From Antedon mediterranea (taxonomy: Eukaryota > Echinodermata > Crinoidea > Comatulida > Antedonidae): a stretch of DNA of 64,000 nucleotides. The notes under the pieces were generated by a model. It ran no database searches. It worked only from the letters and a program-made list of their open reading frames with translations, and had not been told where the DNA came from. Of this stretch, positions 35,000-47,300 are shown piece after piece. The DNA lies in assembly GCF_964355755.1 (NCBI RefSeq), contig NC_092680.1, positions 18,515,001-18,579,000 on the forward strand, read 5' to 3'. Every line of letters starts with the position of its first letter. The first letter of the stretch is position 1. The position numbers and the translations under genes were made by a program.

Positions 35000-36010
35000 G
35001 ACAACTTTAAATGGACTTTGGTCTAAAAAGCGGATGTTGACGAGACGCACGTCAAATCGCCACAACAGAAAGATCAATATTTATTTATTTATTTTGCATA
35101 ACAAAAAAAATGTAATGGTACGCCCTCAATCCTGGCAGCACCTACGTAAAAACAAAGATCAAGTTGCTACAAATCATCACAATCAGAGAGTCTAGTCATC
35201 AAGATAAGGTTTTTTTGTCGACATGTTTTTTTGTTATGCAAAGATCCTTTAAATAACACACGAATCTTTTTTATAAGCCAATGAAGAATTTACTCTACCT
35301 CAGTGCACCCGCCTTAATTTAACGAGTTTGCAAATCATATAATAAATTATTTCAAAACACGTTAAATTATGATTGTGTGACGTGTTTCTTGGAATCTAAA
35401 AAACTAAAAGGAGATGCGTCAAAATATATAAAAGTAGGAGCCTAAAATACTGATAAATAATTAAATAAAATCTAGATAAATAAATCATAATCCTAACGTC
35501 GGATTAATTAATTAATGATACCCACCTAATCGTTTTTACTGATGTTGCAGGGTTTGAATTTTTTTAACCACGTTTTTCAAAATTTGTTTCATTATACTTT
35601 CATGCGTCTTAAAAGTGCACATATCTTGACCTTATCCCGTGGAGGTATAAAATAATTCCTTTTTATCCTATCTACGTTATTTTTTAAGGGAAAACTAGGG
35701 CAACCATCTGGTTTAAAATGTAAAATCTTTAGTTTCAAATATGTTTCATGTCAGGGAGACTTTTTTTTTTAAATCAAATGTTATAATGCTTTCGATTGTC
35801 TTGTTAAAAAATAAAATGAATGTTCGTTTTAAATAACATTCACATAAAGGTCTCATGATAGTATTTTAGATGAAATTTCACAAATCAAACCCCTCTGGGT
35901 GGTGGTCCACCTCGGATATGCAAATTAGCCAAAATATCAAAGTTTGTAGTATAGGCTAATCTATAAAATTAATATTCTGCCAATACTGCCCTCTATAATA
36001 AGTAGTTGAT
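35000..36010. other. Divergent promoter interval between CIB-like gene and PEX13
   Basis: About 1 kb between the two initiation codons. It must hold both promoters and 5' untranslated regions, but no TATA box or CpG island can be singled out. At 35880-35930 a CAAATCAAACCCCTCTGGGT / ATATGCAAATTAGC string faintly resembles an end of the inverted-repeat element at 16721. Confidence 0.4.
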
Positions 36011-36015
36011 AAATA

Positions 36016-39000
36016 ATGGCTGCTCCTCAAAAGCCATGGGAAAGAGGAGCAACAAATAATCGTTTATTGACTGGTTATTCGCCCATTGCAAGCGGGTGTT
36101 TATTTTTAGATTTATTATAAACTAGACTATTTATTGTAAGCTAGGCCTAGCCTAGCTATTAGAACTAGCTAGGCCTAGGCATAAAAGGCTAGGCCCCTAT
36201 TCCTAAAGCCTCTGCTCTAGCCTAGCTAGTAGGCTAGCTACCCTAGCTAGTTAGGGTCTTGGCCTAGCCTGTAGGCTAGCCTTATAGTACGGCAAGTTAG
36301 GGTAGGCCTAGGCAAGGCTAACTAAGCTAGAGTGTAGCTGTAGTAGTATGCTAGTAGAATAGGCTAGACTAGTAGTACTATAGCAGGCCCTAAAACTAAA
36401 AAGTTAGCCTAATAATAATTTAATAATAATAAAGATATTTAATTTACTATGTAACTAGGCCTGTACTACTATCTAGCTAGGCCTATAGTAATTATAATTA
36501 TTATACAGTATCATAATAGATATATTCAATATATATATTCAATAAACTTTATTGTCAAACTCATGAATGGCTTGAAACTTTGGCTGAAAGTACACACATT
36601 AAAATTGTCTAAAAACATTGTCGCACAAACAGTAAAAAAGAATAAAATCACATAAAACTGAGAAAAAGATGTCATATAAAAAGTTAAAAGAGGGCACAAA
36701 AAATACAAATTGAGTTAAAAATACAGCTAAAATACTTATTGCGTTTATCTTTTCCACATTACATTAAAATGCCTCATAGCAGATGGCAGAAAGGATCTAC
36801 TTAGGCGTTCAGTGTTCCAGCGAGGATATGTAATGCGCCCAGACCTGCTTAACGTAATGTACTGGTTAAGGGGGTGGCTAACATCTAACATAATAACTTT
36901 AAGTTTATTTGTAAGTGCGTTGTTAACAACTTCATCTGATTTCTTAATATCGTTTCCTATTATCCTTTTGGCAGATTTACTTATTCTTTGTACTTTTTTC
37001 ATGCATTGCTGGTTTAAATTGTTGAACCAAACTATTGCATTAAAAGTTAAAACAGATAAAATAACAGATTCATAAAATAAAGTCAAGATCCTATTGCACA
37101 CATGAAATTCTTATCTTATCAAAAAGTACAGTCGTTTATAACAATTTGTGGTAACTAACTTAGTTTTTTCATCGATTACTGTGCCTAGATACTTAAAGCT
37201 ACTAACAACTTCTACTTCATCGTTTAATATACATAGCTTATGTGTTTTGATACCTTTTCTAAAACCATTTCTTTAGTCTTGTTAGATAGGCCTAGAAAGA
37301 GCTCAGAAACTGTGTGGATCCACTTTGTGCATTAAGACGACATATTAATAATAAGTATATTTTAAAATTCTTATGGATTATGATAATTGTTATAATTTTT
37401 TGTTATATTAGATCTGCAGGGATGTCTCAACGTGCTTCAGAGTTACCACCATGTTGTCAACCAGGAGGAGGAGGTATGATGGATGGTAGAACCTTAGGCA
37501 CACCAAGTATAAGCAGAACACCACCTTCCCTACCACCAAGGCAAACTCAGATTGGTGGCTACTCTCCTATGTCTCGTTATGGTATGGGTGGATATGGTAT
37601 GGGTGGGTATGGCTACGGTGGTGGATATGGTAGTGGGTACGGTAGTAGCTATTCCCCTTATGGAATGTATGGGTCAAGTGGTGGTATGTACGGATCATAT
37701 GGAGGAGGAATGTACGGAACAAATGGTTCACGATTTAGTGCGGAAAACATGGACAGTGGTTTCAATCAATTTCTACAACAAGCGGAAGAAAACAGTCGTC
37801 CTGCATTTCAGTCAATAGAAAGCATAGTGCAAGCATTTGCGTCAGTAAGCATGATGATGGAGTCAACGTTCAATGCTGTCTACAGCTCATTCCGTGCAGT
37901 GCTCGGTGTTGCTGATCATTTCTCACGACTCAAGCAGCATCTCGTAAGAGTTTTCACAGCATTTGCAATGTTCAGGACACTTCGTTATTTTGTGAGAAAG
38001 TTAATGGTTCTGCTAGGACTCCGGCAGGCTGGCATCCAAGAAGATGTTTGGTCTGAACTGCAGGATGGTGCCTTAGTGAATGAATCAAATCCGGACTTAA
38101 AATCTCAGCGGTCACCGTCGTGGCCCGTTTTTTTGTTTTTGGCTGTTGTGCTAGGAGGACCGTATTTAATTTGGAAATTGCTGTGCTCTTATGATAATGA
38201 AGCAAAAGGTGATGTTTCTTTTATTTTAACAATTTAACTTGCCAATTGTTACACAGTAGAACCTGGGAGGTATAACAAATCTCCCTCTCCTTTGGGACAC
38301 CATGTATTTTAAAAACACTATGTCCAATCTCTCTCTCTTCTTTGTTGTGGTCCCCTTAATAGGCTCCATTCCATTACAATTTTGTGTTTTAAAAACTCAT
38401 GGATAACCAATTATAATTGCATTGTCATGACATTCTAGTTAGTAGAATTCCTTTGAGACCCAACAAAGTGTCCCTTAAATAGGGTGTCTTAAAAGAGGCG
38501 TTACAATGTATTTAGGAGAATCTGATGGTACAGTACTTGATGGCAGTTATTTGATTTGTTTTCAGGTGTTGCTTGGGCAAGTGGAGATGATGATCATGTA
38601 GTTGGACGTGTTGAATTTGATTTTGAGGCTGCAAATAACAAAGAGGTTACTATTAAAGCTGGTGATGTAATCAACTTGGCTCCCAAAGGTACGTCATTCA
38701 TTTTCTTTCAAAATTTTACAATGCCTTACTACACTGCATTAGCTTACAATTATTTTAATAATTCCTCGTTTATAGAAATGCAACCGAAGGTTCGCGGTTG
38801 GTTATTAGCAAGTAAAGATGGCAAAGCGATAGGCTTGGTTCCTGCAAATTATATCAAAGTTCTAGGTAAAAGAAGAGGGAGGAAACATGTCCAATTGGAA
38901 CAGCAGCAGATGCAGACGACCATTGATGCAACACAATCAGCAGCAGTGGGAGGAATACCACAAGCAGAAGCAGTCACGGATTTACAGACAGATTCTCAGT

Positions 39001-39206
39001 TTGATCAAGTATTTCCTGATGTGACACAGGACAATGAATTATCCTCCAGTCAAGGGTTCCATGCCACTACTGTGGGTAATGAACCCAAAAGAGGATGTTG
39101 TAAATCAAAGGATGGTAAAAACGTTGCGCCACTCTCAACAGAGAGCGTTGGATTATCTTTTAAACAAGAATCAACAATGGATGTCGCCAATGAAGCGGAC
39201 GTATAG
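36016..39206 (+). CDS. PEX13: Peroxin 13 (peroxisomal import docking protein)
   Basis: Exons 36016-36095 (exact donor uncertain), 37412-38208, 38566-38688 and 38776-39206 join to 1431 nt, 476 aa. Exon 1 begins MAAPQKPWERG, matching the KPWE start of PEX13. Then follows the Gly/Tyr/Met-rich low-complexity region (GYGMGGYGYGGGYGSGYGSS) typical of PEX13, the conserved core (FNQFLQQAEENSRPAFQSIE, ASVSMMMESTFNAVYSSFRA, NHF-like DHFSRLK), a hydrophobic segment (WPVFLFLAVVLGGPYLIWKL) and a C-terminal SH3 domain (RVEFDFEAANNKEVTIKAGD, VRGWLLASKDG, GLVPANYIKVLGK). In the peroxisomal membrane PEX13 with PEX14 docks cargo-loaded PEX5. A second in-frame combination (exon 1 ending 36073, exon 2 from 37420) gives 466 aa. 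Intron 3 (38689-38775, 87 nt) is in frame without a stop. An AATAAA follows at 39475. A LINE fragment occupies intron 1. Confidence 0.95.
36525..37310 (-). mobile_element. LINE 3' fragment, minus strand
   Basis: On the minus strand an open frame (37101-36745) reads LFYESVILSVLTFNAIVWF, then RISKSAKRIIGNDI, VSHPLNQYITLSRSGRI and SFLPSAMRHFN, the C-terminal part of a LINE reverse transcriptase. Upstream, about 37130-37290, another frame reads FKYLGTVIDEKTKLV, the block before it. The 3' end is ACAATAAAGTTTATTGAATA, a typical LINE tail. Frameshifted, so inactive. It lies in PEX13 intron 1, antisense. Confidence 0.8.
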
Positions 39207-39474
39207 CAGTAAATGGCGATATATTGCTGTAAAAGGGTGAAATCAAATCCTGCAAGTTGATTAAGCATTATTAGAGGTCAAATCAACCTGATCGTGATTG
39301 GATTGGCCTTGTATCCATGCATGGATGAACTCATTCTTCCATGCTCCATGGACGTAGCTAAACATTTTTGATATGTCAAAGACAATCAAGAGAGGAAGAA
39401 ATTGAAGCTGTATTCAAATTGATATATCAATCATTCATATATAATCTATCTTTAAAATTTTAAAAATTTATTAA

Positions 39475-39480
39475 AATAAA
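39475..39480 (+). terminator. Candidate PEX13 polyadenylation signal
   Basis: AATAAA 269 nt after the PEX13 stop codon and the first clear hexamer on the plus strand in an AT-rich tail. It precedes the 5S-derived repeat. Confidence 0.45.
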
Positions 39481-39587
39481 ACTATTTTGAATTGACCATC
39501 ATTTGAATAATACTACAGTATAATATACTAATATTTGTAAAAGCAATTCAAACAAAAACGTCATAACTGGATTCTGTTTACCAGCAG

Positions 39588-39991
39588 TTTAGTGTCCCTT
39601 GCCACGTTGAAACACCGGTTCCCGTCTGATCACCGAAGTTAAGCCAACTCTGGGCCTGGTTAGAGCTTTGATGGGAGACCACCTGGGAATATCGGGTGCT
39701 GTATGAATATGATGCTGGGGTCCCATAGGCATTTGATACCAGCACTGCTGACTATTATGGCATCCCCTCCATCTAGTATCTGCCTCAGACGTATTTGCTT
39801 GTGCCTGTCCTCTGGTCAAGGTGGGCACTGGACAAGAGAAGCCCTTGGTCAATGCCAAAGATGATTGCAAACAGTCCTGGCTTACTGTAGTTTCATCCAT
39901 CATTCAGATTCACAATCATGTCGGCCATAAAATGAAAACAAAGAGACCAGCTAGTGCACCTCACAGGTTAATAGCTTTTCTTTTTTTTTTT
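39588..39991 (+). mobile_element. 5S rRNA-derived SINE-like sequence
   Basis: From about 39588 the sequence follows 5S rRNA: CCACGTTGAAACACCGGTTC, GATCACCGAAGTTAAGC, GGGCCTGGTTAGAGCTTTGA, TGGGAGACCACCTGGGAAT, CGGGTGCTGTA. The pol III internal control elements (A box, intermediate element, C box) are all recognisable but with substitutions, and the 5' end is diverged. Instead of a T-run terminator it continues into about 280 bp of unrelated body and ends at a run of T (39979-39991). That layout, 5S head plus body, is that of a SINE3-type retroposon. A 5S pseudogene next to other DNA is the alternative. Confidence 0.65.
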
Positions 39992-41379
39992 TTTACTTTT
40001 TTTTAACCTATCAATGTTTGAAAACGTTAAAAAAAACACATACATACAAAAATCATTAATTTAATAGATTGTTTATTCAGTACGGTTTGTACAGTAGTGA
40101 AATCATTACAGCTGTGATAGTAATACATTTATAATCTTTTGATGAATAAAGATGTAATTATGAAATTATTGAGGCAGCATGGCGATTTGTGTAAATAGAA
40201 ACGAGTTCTTTATAAAGAATCAATTTTATAAACGGTTTTAAAAACCCCAATTGATAACTGTCTTGATCATGTGATAATGGTCTTGATTATCAAAAACTCA
40301 ATTTGACCTCACCTTTAGAAGGTCACTGAATACAATTGATATTCTCTAAAATATAGTACTATGAAAAGTCCAATTGTGGGATTACCAATTACCGCAACAT
40401 TTCTTGGGAGTTTCAGATACAAGACTACAGAGATAACAAAAATACTTCTTCCAAGTATCGCAGTACGATTTAAGCAGACAGATTAACAGACCGAGCAAGT
40501 TAATATTATAAATGCTTTATAAATCTTTACAGGTATATGCAATTATTCAATAATAATAATCTATGATATATATTATACATAATACTATATACGTTTCATA
40601 TAATTAATGATTAATTAATAAGCTTAAATTGCAAGCATGACGGTATTTTTTACCTCTATGAATAAAAGATACTTATCGAGTGGCATAAAATGTTGCATCT
40701 TCCTTAAATATGTTCCACATTCACTCACATATGTATTTGATAAATGCATAAATCCCTGAATTTCTACCTTACAATCAACAGACAATGTTATCAAGTCAAA
40801 ATGTTAAATACTGTAATGATTGGATATGGATTTAATTTCAGAATAGTAATTGATAAATTTGATTGTTAATACCTTAATTTATTTTTCAAGGTTACGTGTT
40901 GTGAACGGAATGATTGAATATAATAATGTATTGATACAAAAATTTTACGGGTTTTGTGCTTGTTCTATCATAATACAACATTTTAGCATATAGACAAGCC
41001 CAACATCAATTGTAAGCATTTAGCTAAAACTAGTGAATAGTCTATCTGTAGGTCATTATTAAAGCTACTGCAGCCAGTCTCAGCTTCTACAGCAGGCATT
41101 ATTGGAATAAATACTCAAAAATGCCATCTGCCATTTTAGAAAGGCGGCAAAGACCAATAATAATAGTTCAATCTTATATAAGCAAGCTCTCAATGAGCTG
41201 AACATTATTACCCCGGTCATTTTTTGGATCAAACATATATGGAAACATACTCTGATAATAATGCAGCTAGTAATCAGTGCAAAGTTGTGTCTTGATCTAA
41301 CCGGGTACCCATTTTATACAGCCTCGATCTCAGCTTCAACATAAACACCTCGCATAATAAGCATGTGAAGCCCAAAGGC
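39992..41379. other. Intergenic stretch with TRAPPC12 3' UTR
   Basis: No exon supported. The right part is expected to include the minus-strand TRAPPC12 3' untranslated region. At about 41185-41265 it holds a diverged copy of the dispersed repeat seen at 5585-5660. Confidence 0.5.
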
Positions 41380-44300
41380 TCATGCCATCTTCAGACAAGC
41401 AACATTAAATCCATCACCACGGTACCTATTCACAAGGCCTAGTAGAGTCTGTTTTTTATGCATGCTCCTGGATGACTCCAGTTCATATAGGGTACACAGG
41501 TTGAATAGAAGGCCTTCGTCTAGATACTTCTCTGGGTCCTTATGCACAAGGCTTTCAAGCGATGCCAATGCCTCTCTTAACTTTCCCATGTAGAGCTGAC
41601 ACACCGATAGGTTGTTGACGGCCTGTTAAAAAGCATACCATGAAATTACACTTTAAATTATGCGTTACAAGACATTTTAAAATTACTTAAAATGAAATGT
41701 ATACTTACTTACTTAAAAGTAACAAATCACCTTATTATTCTGCTTTAATATATAGTATGAAAACTTTCATAGCAATTGTTGTTATATATTCAATAGAATT
41801 TCTTCCGTGTAAATTTATTCATGTCAATAATATTCATGTTATTACTGTATTATGCATATTACTGTATTTCACAGTACAGTCTAGGGGCCTGGCTAAAAAA
41901 TGTAGTCAAAATTATGGGGTAGGATTAATACTAAATAGATATACATATACAATATAATTAGTCACTTTATTATTGCTGTCAAAATACAATTTTTCCCTTT
42001 CTAAGCTATTTCTGTTCTTTAAATAATGAATGAACTTACTATATGGTTTGTCGGTTCTTTCTCAACAACCTCTAAAAACAGTTTATATGCCTCTGGGTAC
42101 ATGTGCTGAGAGAGTCGCATCAGAGCTCTGAAATAAGAAAAAAATAATCTGTGATTGTCTCATTTGCTTGAATTTTGTTAGTAAGGATTCCAGTTATTAG
42201 TAATATATATTTGTTAATTTTATGTTTTACGTAGAGTTGAGGGTCTTGTGTGCTACTGTATGTATAAATGAGGGAGATATAAAATATTATTATTATAGTT
42301 ATTTTATACCTCCCTGTATAAATCAAGCTCAGTCATTCTTCCTTAGTAAATTACACTTTATTTACACTAATTTATTATAGTGTGAATTGGGTAAGTTGAC
42401 CAAGAGGTAGTCGCATAAAGCATTCACACTGGACTTCATTCTCACCTGTTCATTGATACCTTTACCATTGGTTTATCTCTCTTTGTTGTACGGGTTTCTA
42501 ACTCATGAAATGCTTTTTGCGCAGACTTTAAATCACCAAGCTAAAATAAATTACAATATGTTTATTGAACCTGTTGAGTAAAGTGTGGTTCCCGCTAGAA
42601 TGCAACGCAACCTGTAATAAAATGCCCTTCCAATAATTGTGTTTTCCCCATCTGTGTGAACTAAAACCTGCTTGTTGCGCATCAACTTTGATCTGGTTCA
42701 CACCACGTATTTGGCTATGCGCTGTACTTTGTTTTCCTGTGTTGCGTGAAATCAAACTGATTTCCTGTAGCGATATTTGCATAACTGTTGCATCGTCGGT
42801 TCCCATATGTGATTACGCAATACAACACTTTGTGTCGATACCTTGCACTGCGTTCTAGTTGGAACCACGCTTTAATGCTTGTGACAAAGGCTCCATTTGA
42901 ACTCTAGTAAATCATAATTTATTGTAGTTTGGTTGTTCTCATGCTTGCTTACCAAGAAATGTTCTTTCTTATATTAACTATAGTGATGTATTGTACCAAC
43001 ATGAGAATAAAAGTGTGGCTGCCATTTGACAACCATGATCATGCAATTGTTCTTCCGTCATGGTTACAACCTCACTTCATACTGTAACAAGACTTAGTTT
43101 AGTTCAAGTTTACCTGTAAATGTATTCGTCCAATACCGGATAGGAGTTCTTCATCATTGCTTTCATCTTTTTCAAGTAACAATTCAAATATGGTGGCTGC
43201 CTTATTAAAATCCTGTAAAATAAATGAATGTTTTTATATGTTTTTAAATAAATAAATAAATATGTTTTTAAATAAATAAATATGTTTTTAAATAAATAAA
43301 TATGTTTTTAAATAAATAAATATGTTTTTAAATAAATAAATATGTTTTTAAATAAATAAATATGTTTTTAAATAAATAAATATGTCTTTAAATAAATAAA
43401 TATGTTTTTAAATAAATAAATATGTTTTTAAATAAATAAATATGTTTTTAAATAAATAAATATGTTTTTAAATAAATAAATATGTTTTTAAATAAATAAA
43501 TATGTTTTTAAATAAATAAATATGTTTTTAAATAAATAAATATGTTTTTAAATAAATAAATATGTTTTTAAATAAATAAATATGTTTTTAAATAAATAAA
43601 TATGTTTTTAAATAAATAAATATGTTTTTAAATAAATAAATATGTTTTTAAATAAATAAATATGTTTTTAAATAAATAACACAATTCTAATACAAAGTAA
43701 ATATATAAATTAAATTTATCAAACTTTTTTATCAAACATTTCATTTATTATAAATATGTGTGATGATCTAAACTCAACACATAACAGAACTTAAACACCC
43801 CATTCAAAGTGACCAATGACTAACACAGTGCAGTTACTTACCTTCATAGCCAACAGACAATTTCCAATTGAATATAAAATTCTTTTATCTCTTGAATTCC
43901 ACAGTTCAATCGAAGCTATAAAAATACAAAATTTATATCAAAATTGTTGTTGCCAACAGCCCAGGATTAATGTGACAATTTACAGTGAAATGAATGAGTT
44001 TAAAAACTGTATATGTTTAAACACTACAGCCAATGGGTTCTGCTGGAAAGGTATTGGGATCGGCCATCATAGACACTTTGCATGATTGTTTAAGAATAAG
44101 GACAATATGCCCTAGCTTTACAAATGTCGTGCCTAAAAGTGTAAAAAATACAATTTGACAACCGTGAAGAGCTTTTAAATTGAATCTAATAGATGAGATA
44201 TAAATTGCAAAATGTAATTTTATACCTTTTTTACTTTCTTCTTTTAGTTGAACAGGACTACCATCTTCAGCAAGCCCTTCATTTAAGTTTGATAATATCT

Positions 44301-47300
44301 AAAAAGACAAAAAAAATGTATTCTTACAAAATTTCTGAAAATGCCAAAAGTAAAGTAGGCCAAAAGTCCTGTAGTCATAATAAACAGGTGTGAATCTAGG
44401 AAACAGAAATATAAAAATGGCTTTTTTTGTTGGGAAAAAACCATTTACCTAAATTGGGGATCGGTTAAGACCTATTGTACGTCCCTAATCTTATGTCTAT
44501 AATAATACTGAGGTTCACAGAGTTTCTTGCGTTTATAATCTGGTAGTACACTAAAATATAAACAGGACCTCCTACAGTATGGTAATGATATGACATCATC
44601 ACGTCCATATATGACATCATCACGTCCATATATTACTCTACTGTAATGTCTATATAGCGGGACTTGCATAGTTTCTTGTAATAACCATAGTTAGCTTTGT
44701 GAGGCAAGCCACTTTTTTTAGAAAAGGAGCCATTATAAAATGTTTTTCAGAACTGTTCAGCACCTTCATCACACCATAAACCCACCTCCTTCCAAACCTC
44801 AATCTATACTTGATAGAAGTTAGGGCCTACCTTTCCACAAACTCCTTTAATCTTGTAGAGTGTATCAAGAGACTGCTGATGTTTTCCTGCATACTGCAGT
44901 AATTCTGCTTTTAAAACACGTAGTGAGAAGGGCACCATAGAACCTGGGAAAACATAGTATGATAATTATCAAAGAACATATTGTCAATACTTCTTATAAT
45001 GTTGTATTTGTATGAGGTTAGAATACTTTGATCTTAATTTGTCTTTGGACTTTATGTTGTCTTAGTTAAATTTACAGTAAATAATGATCAAATTAAACCT
45101 TGTAATGAAATAAACTTTAAAAGTCAAGTTTAATAAATGTACAATGCTGTTCGCATTGAATTTTTAAGGTTGGTTAAAGTAGCATGGTAAATCCTGAACA
45201 AATTTAATTGGGAAATTTGACCAAGAAGAAGTTACTAAAAGCATTCACAGTCCTTTCTTAAGGCTTTGTCTACACTATCAAACTATATGTGACAACAAAC
45301 ATGTGATGTGCCCATATATGGACATGATGATGTCATATCAATTATCACTACCGTATTTGGGCATATCACTACCGTATTTGGGCATATCACTACTATATTT
45401 GGGCATACCACTACCATATTTGGGCACATCACACTTTTTTGTCAAACTTATTGATAGTGTAGACAGAGCTTTATGGCAACAATGAGCCATCTTTACCTTT
45501 TCTTCCAGGATACAGATCTGGATAATATTCAAAGTACAAATCAGGCCTTTCAAAATCTCCAAATGCATTTGTTTCTGTTTCAGCAACGTTATATAGACGA
45601 AGCTTCATTAGTAATGCAATTCTGGTCAACCATACCTATGGGTTACATGCAAAAATATCTCAATATTTAGGCCTATCAAACAATATCCATTTACATAGTT
45701 TATTAATCTGAGAATGACTAACAGTGCTTGGATTTCCAGCCATATAGATGTTAAATGAAACCGAGTCCACGTTTACTCAAACTGAAAACTCCCTAAAACT
45801 TTGTTTACACTATCAAAGATGTGATGTGCCCATATATGGACATGATTAAATCACTACCATATTTACACATCACATTTTCTTTGTCAAACTATTTTGATAG
45901 TGTAGACAGAGCTCAATAAATTAATGGGTATGTGACACCTTTTAGATATAAATTAATTTTCTAAACCAACATATTTTGGACCTATCGTTGGGTAGACTTT
46001 TAACATAGTCCTTTGTAAAGTAATTATGCCATGGGAGAATTGTGGGTATGTTATCAAATAATGACTTACTTGCAAAGACTGGGGTGATTGTTTACTTGGT
46101 AGTCCTACTTGACCAGCACCTTGACCATGGATGGCTAGAATTTGTGCAGTAAGGTCAACAGCTGCTCTCAAACAACCTTTGTCCTGAAAGTATAAGCAAA
46201 TATTAAAATTTCTTTATTTTTAAAGAGGTAACCCTTCCAATTTAGCCCAGTGGGTTCATTTATATTTAGGGCCCTCTTTAATAAAATGAATTTACAATCT
46301 TATTGTACTATTATAGTAAAACTTCTCTAAGTGCTTTCATACAATCTGTTTTTGAGTTGACCAATCAAAAGCAAAGCTTGAATAACCCATTACTTGTGAT
46401 TTGTCAAATCACTTGCATTGCACTTACGTTCTTGCTTTGCATCGTATTGTAAAGCATTAAAGGAATTTAACATTGTCAAATGTTCAGCAATGGTTAGCAA
46501 GTATAATATACTAAGACATACCAACAATTGTTTTAAGCCCAATTCATCTTTGGAGACTTGGTTTGCAGTGAGTGAGGATCGTTTAGTACCTTCTATTTCA
46601 CCCATGTATCGAACAACCAGTTCGAGAACCGGGTCACCCTATAAAAATTCGTAAAAGTTACGTTAGTGAGCTTTCGATTTGTGATGACCTAGAATCTTAG
46701 ACTTGCCCCAAGTCTGTATTATCTTTTTTTTTTATTTATTTGTTTTTATTTCGACCGCGAATTTTGTCTGAAAATACACTACTAGAATCTATGCATTATG
46801 TCATTTTTCCAAACATCCCTGCTTGTGACATCTGTACACCCAAAAAAAGGTTTAAATGCACTGCGCCTATCTGTGGGAACTGAATCTACAGCTCTGTCTA
46901 CACTATCAAACTGTGCCCATATATGGACATAATGATGTTATATCACTAGCATATTTGGTCATATCACACTTTTTTTGTCAAACTAATTTGATAGTGTAGA
47001 CAGATCTTAAGGTGATCACCTCTTACCAGATTCGACCAAATTGTGGTCTGAAAAGATGGACAAATTTGTCTTTAAACCAAACTTGTATAGTATATTTTTT
47101 TTTTATCAATTTAAGATATTTATGCTGTTTTTTTACTTCCTGCCTCTCATCATTGCTCGGAGATCCATTAAACATTGTTTTTTACGCTTTTGTGGGACGG
47201 TGGAGGGTAAGCATGTTAATCCAGTTTCTTGTAATTTTAACATTAACATGGCTAAATAAATGAAATGCGGTGGTTTAGTTGTAGTCACAATGTTCTCCAA

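Noticed and set aside
37552-37818. Val/Met-rich frame overlapping PEX13 exon 2
   Set aside because: Shadow of the Gly/Tyr-rich PEX13 coding sequence in another frame.
39588-39720. Functional 5S rRNA gene
   Set aside because: The 5' end and several helix positions are changed and no T-run terminator follows the 120 nt unit; the sequence continues into a SINE-like body.
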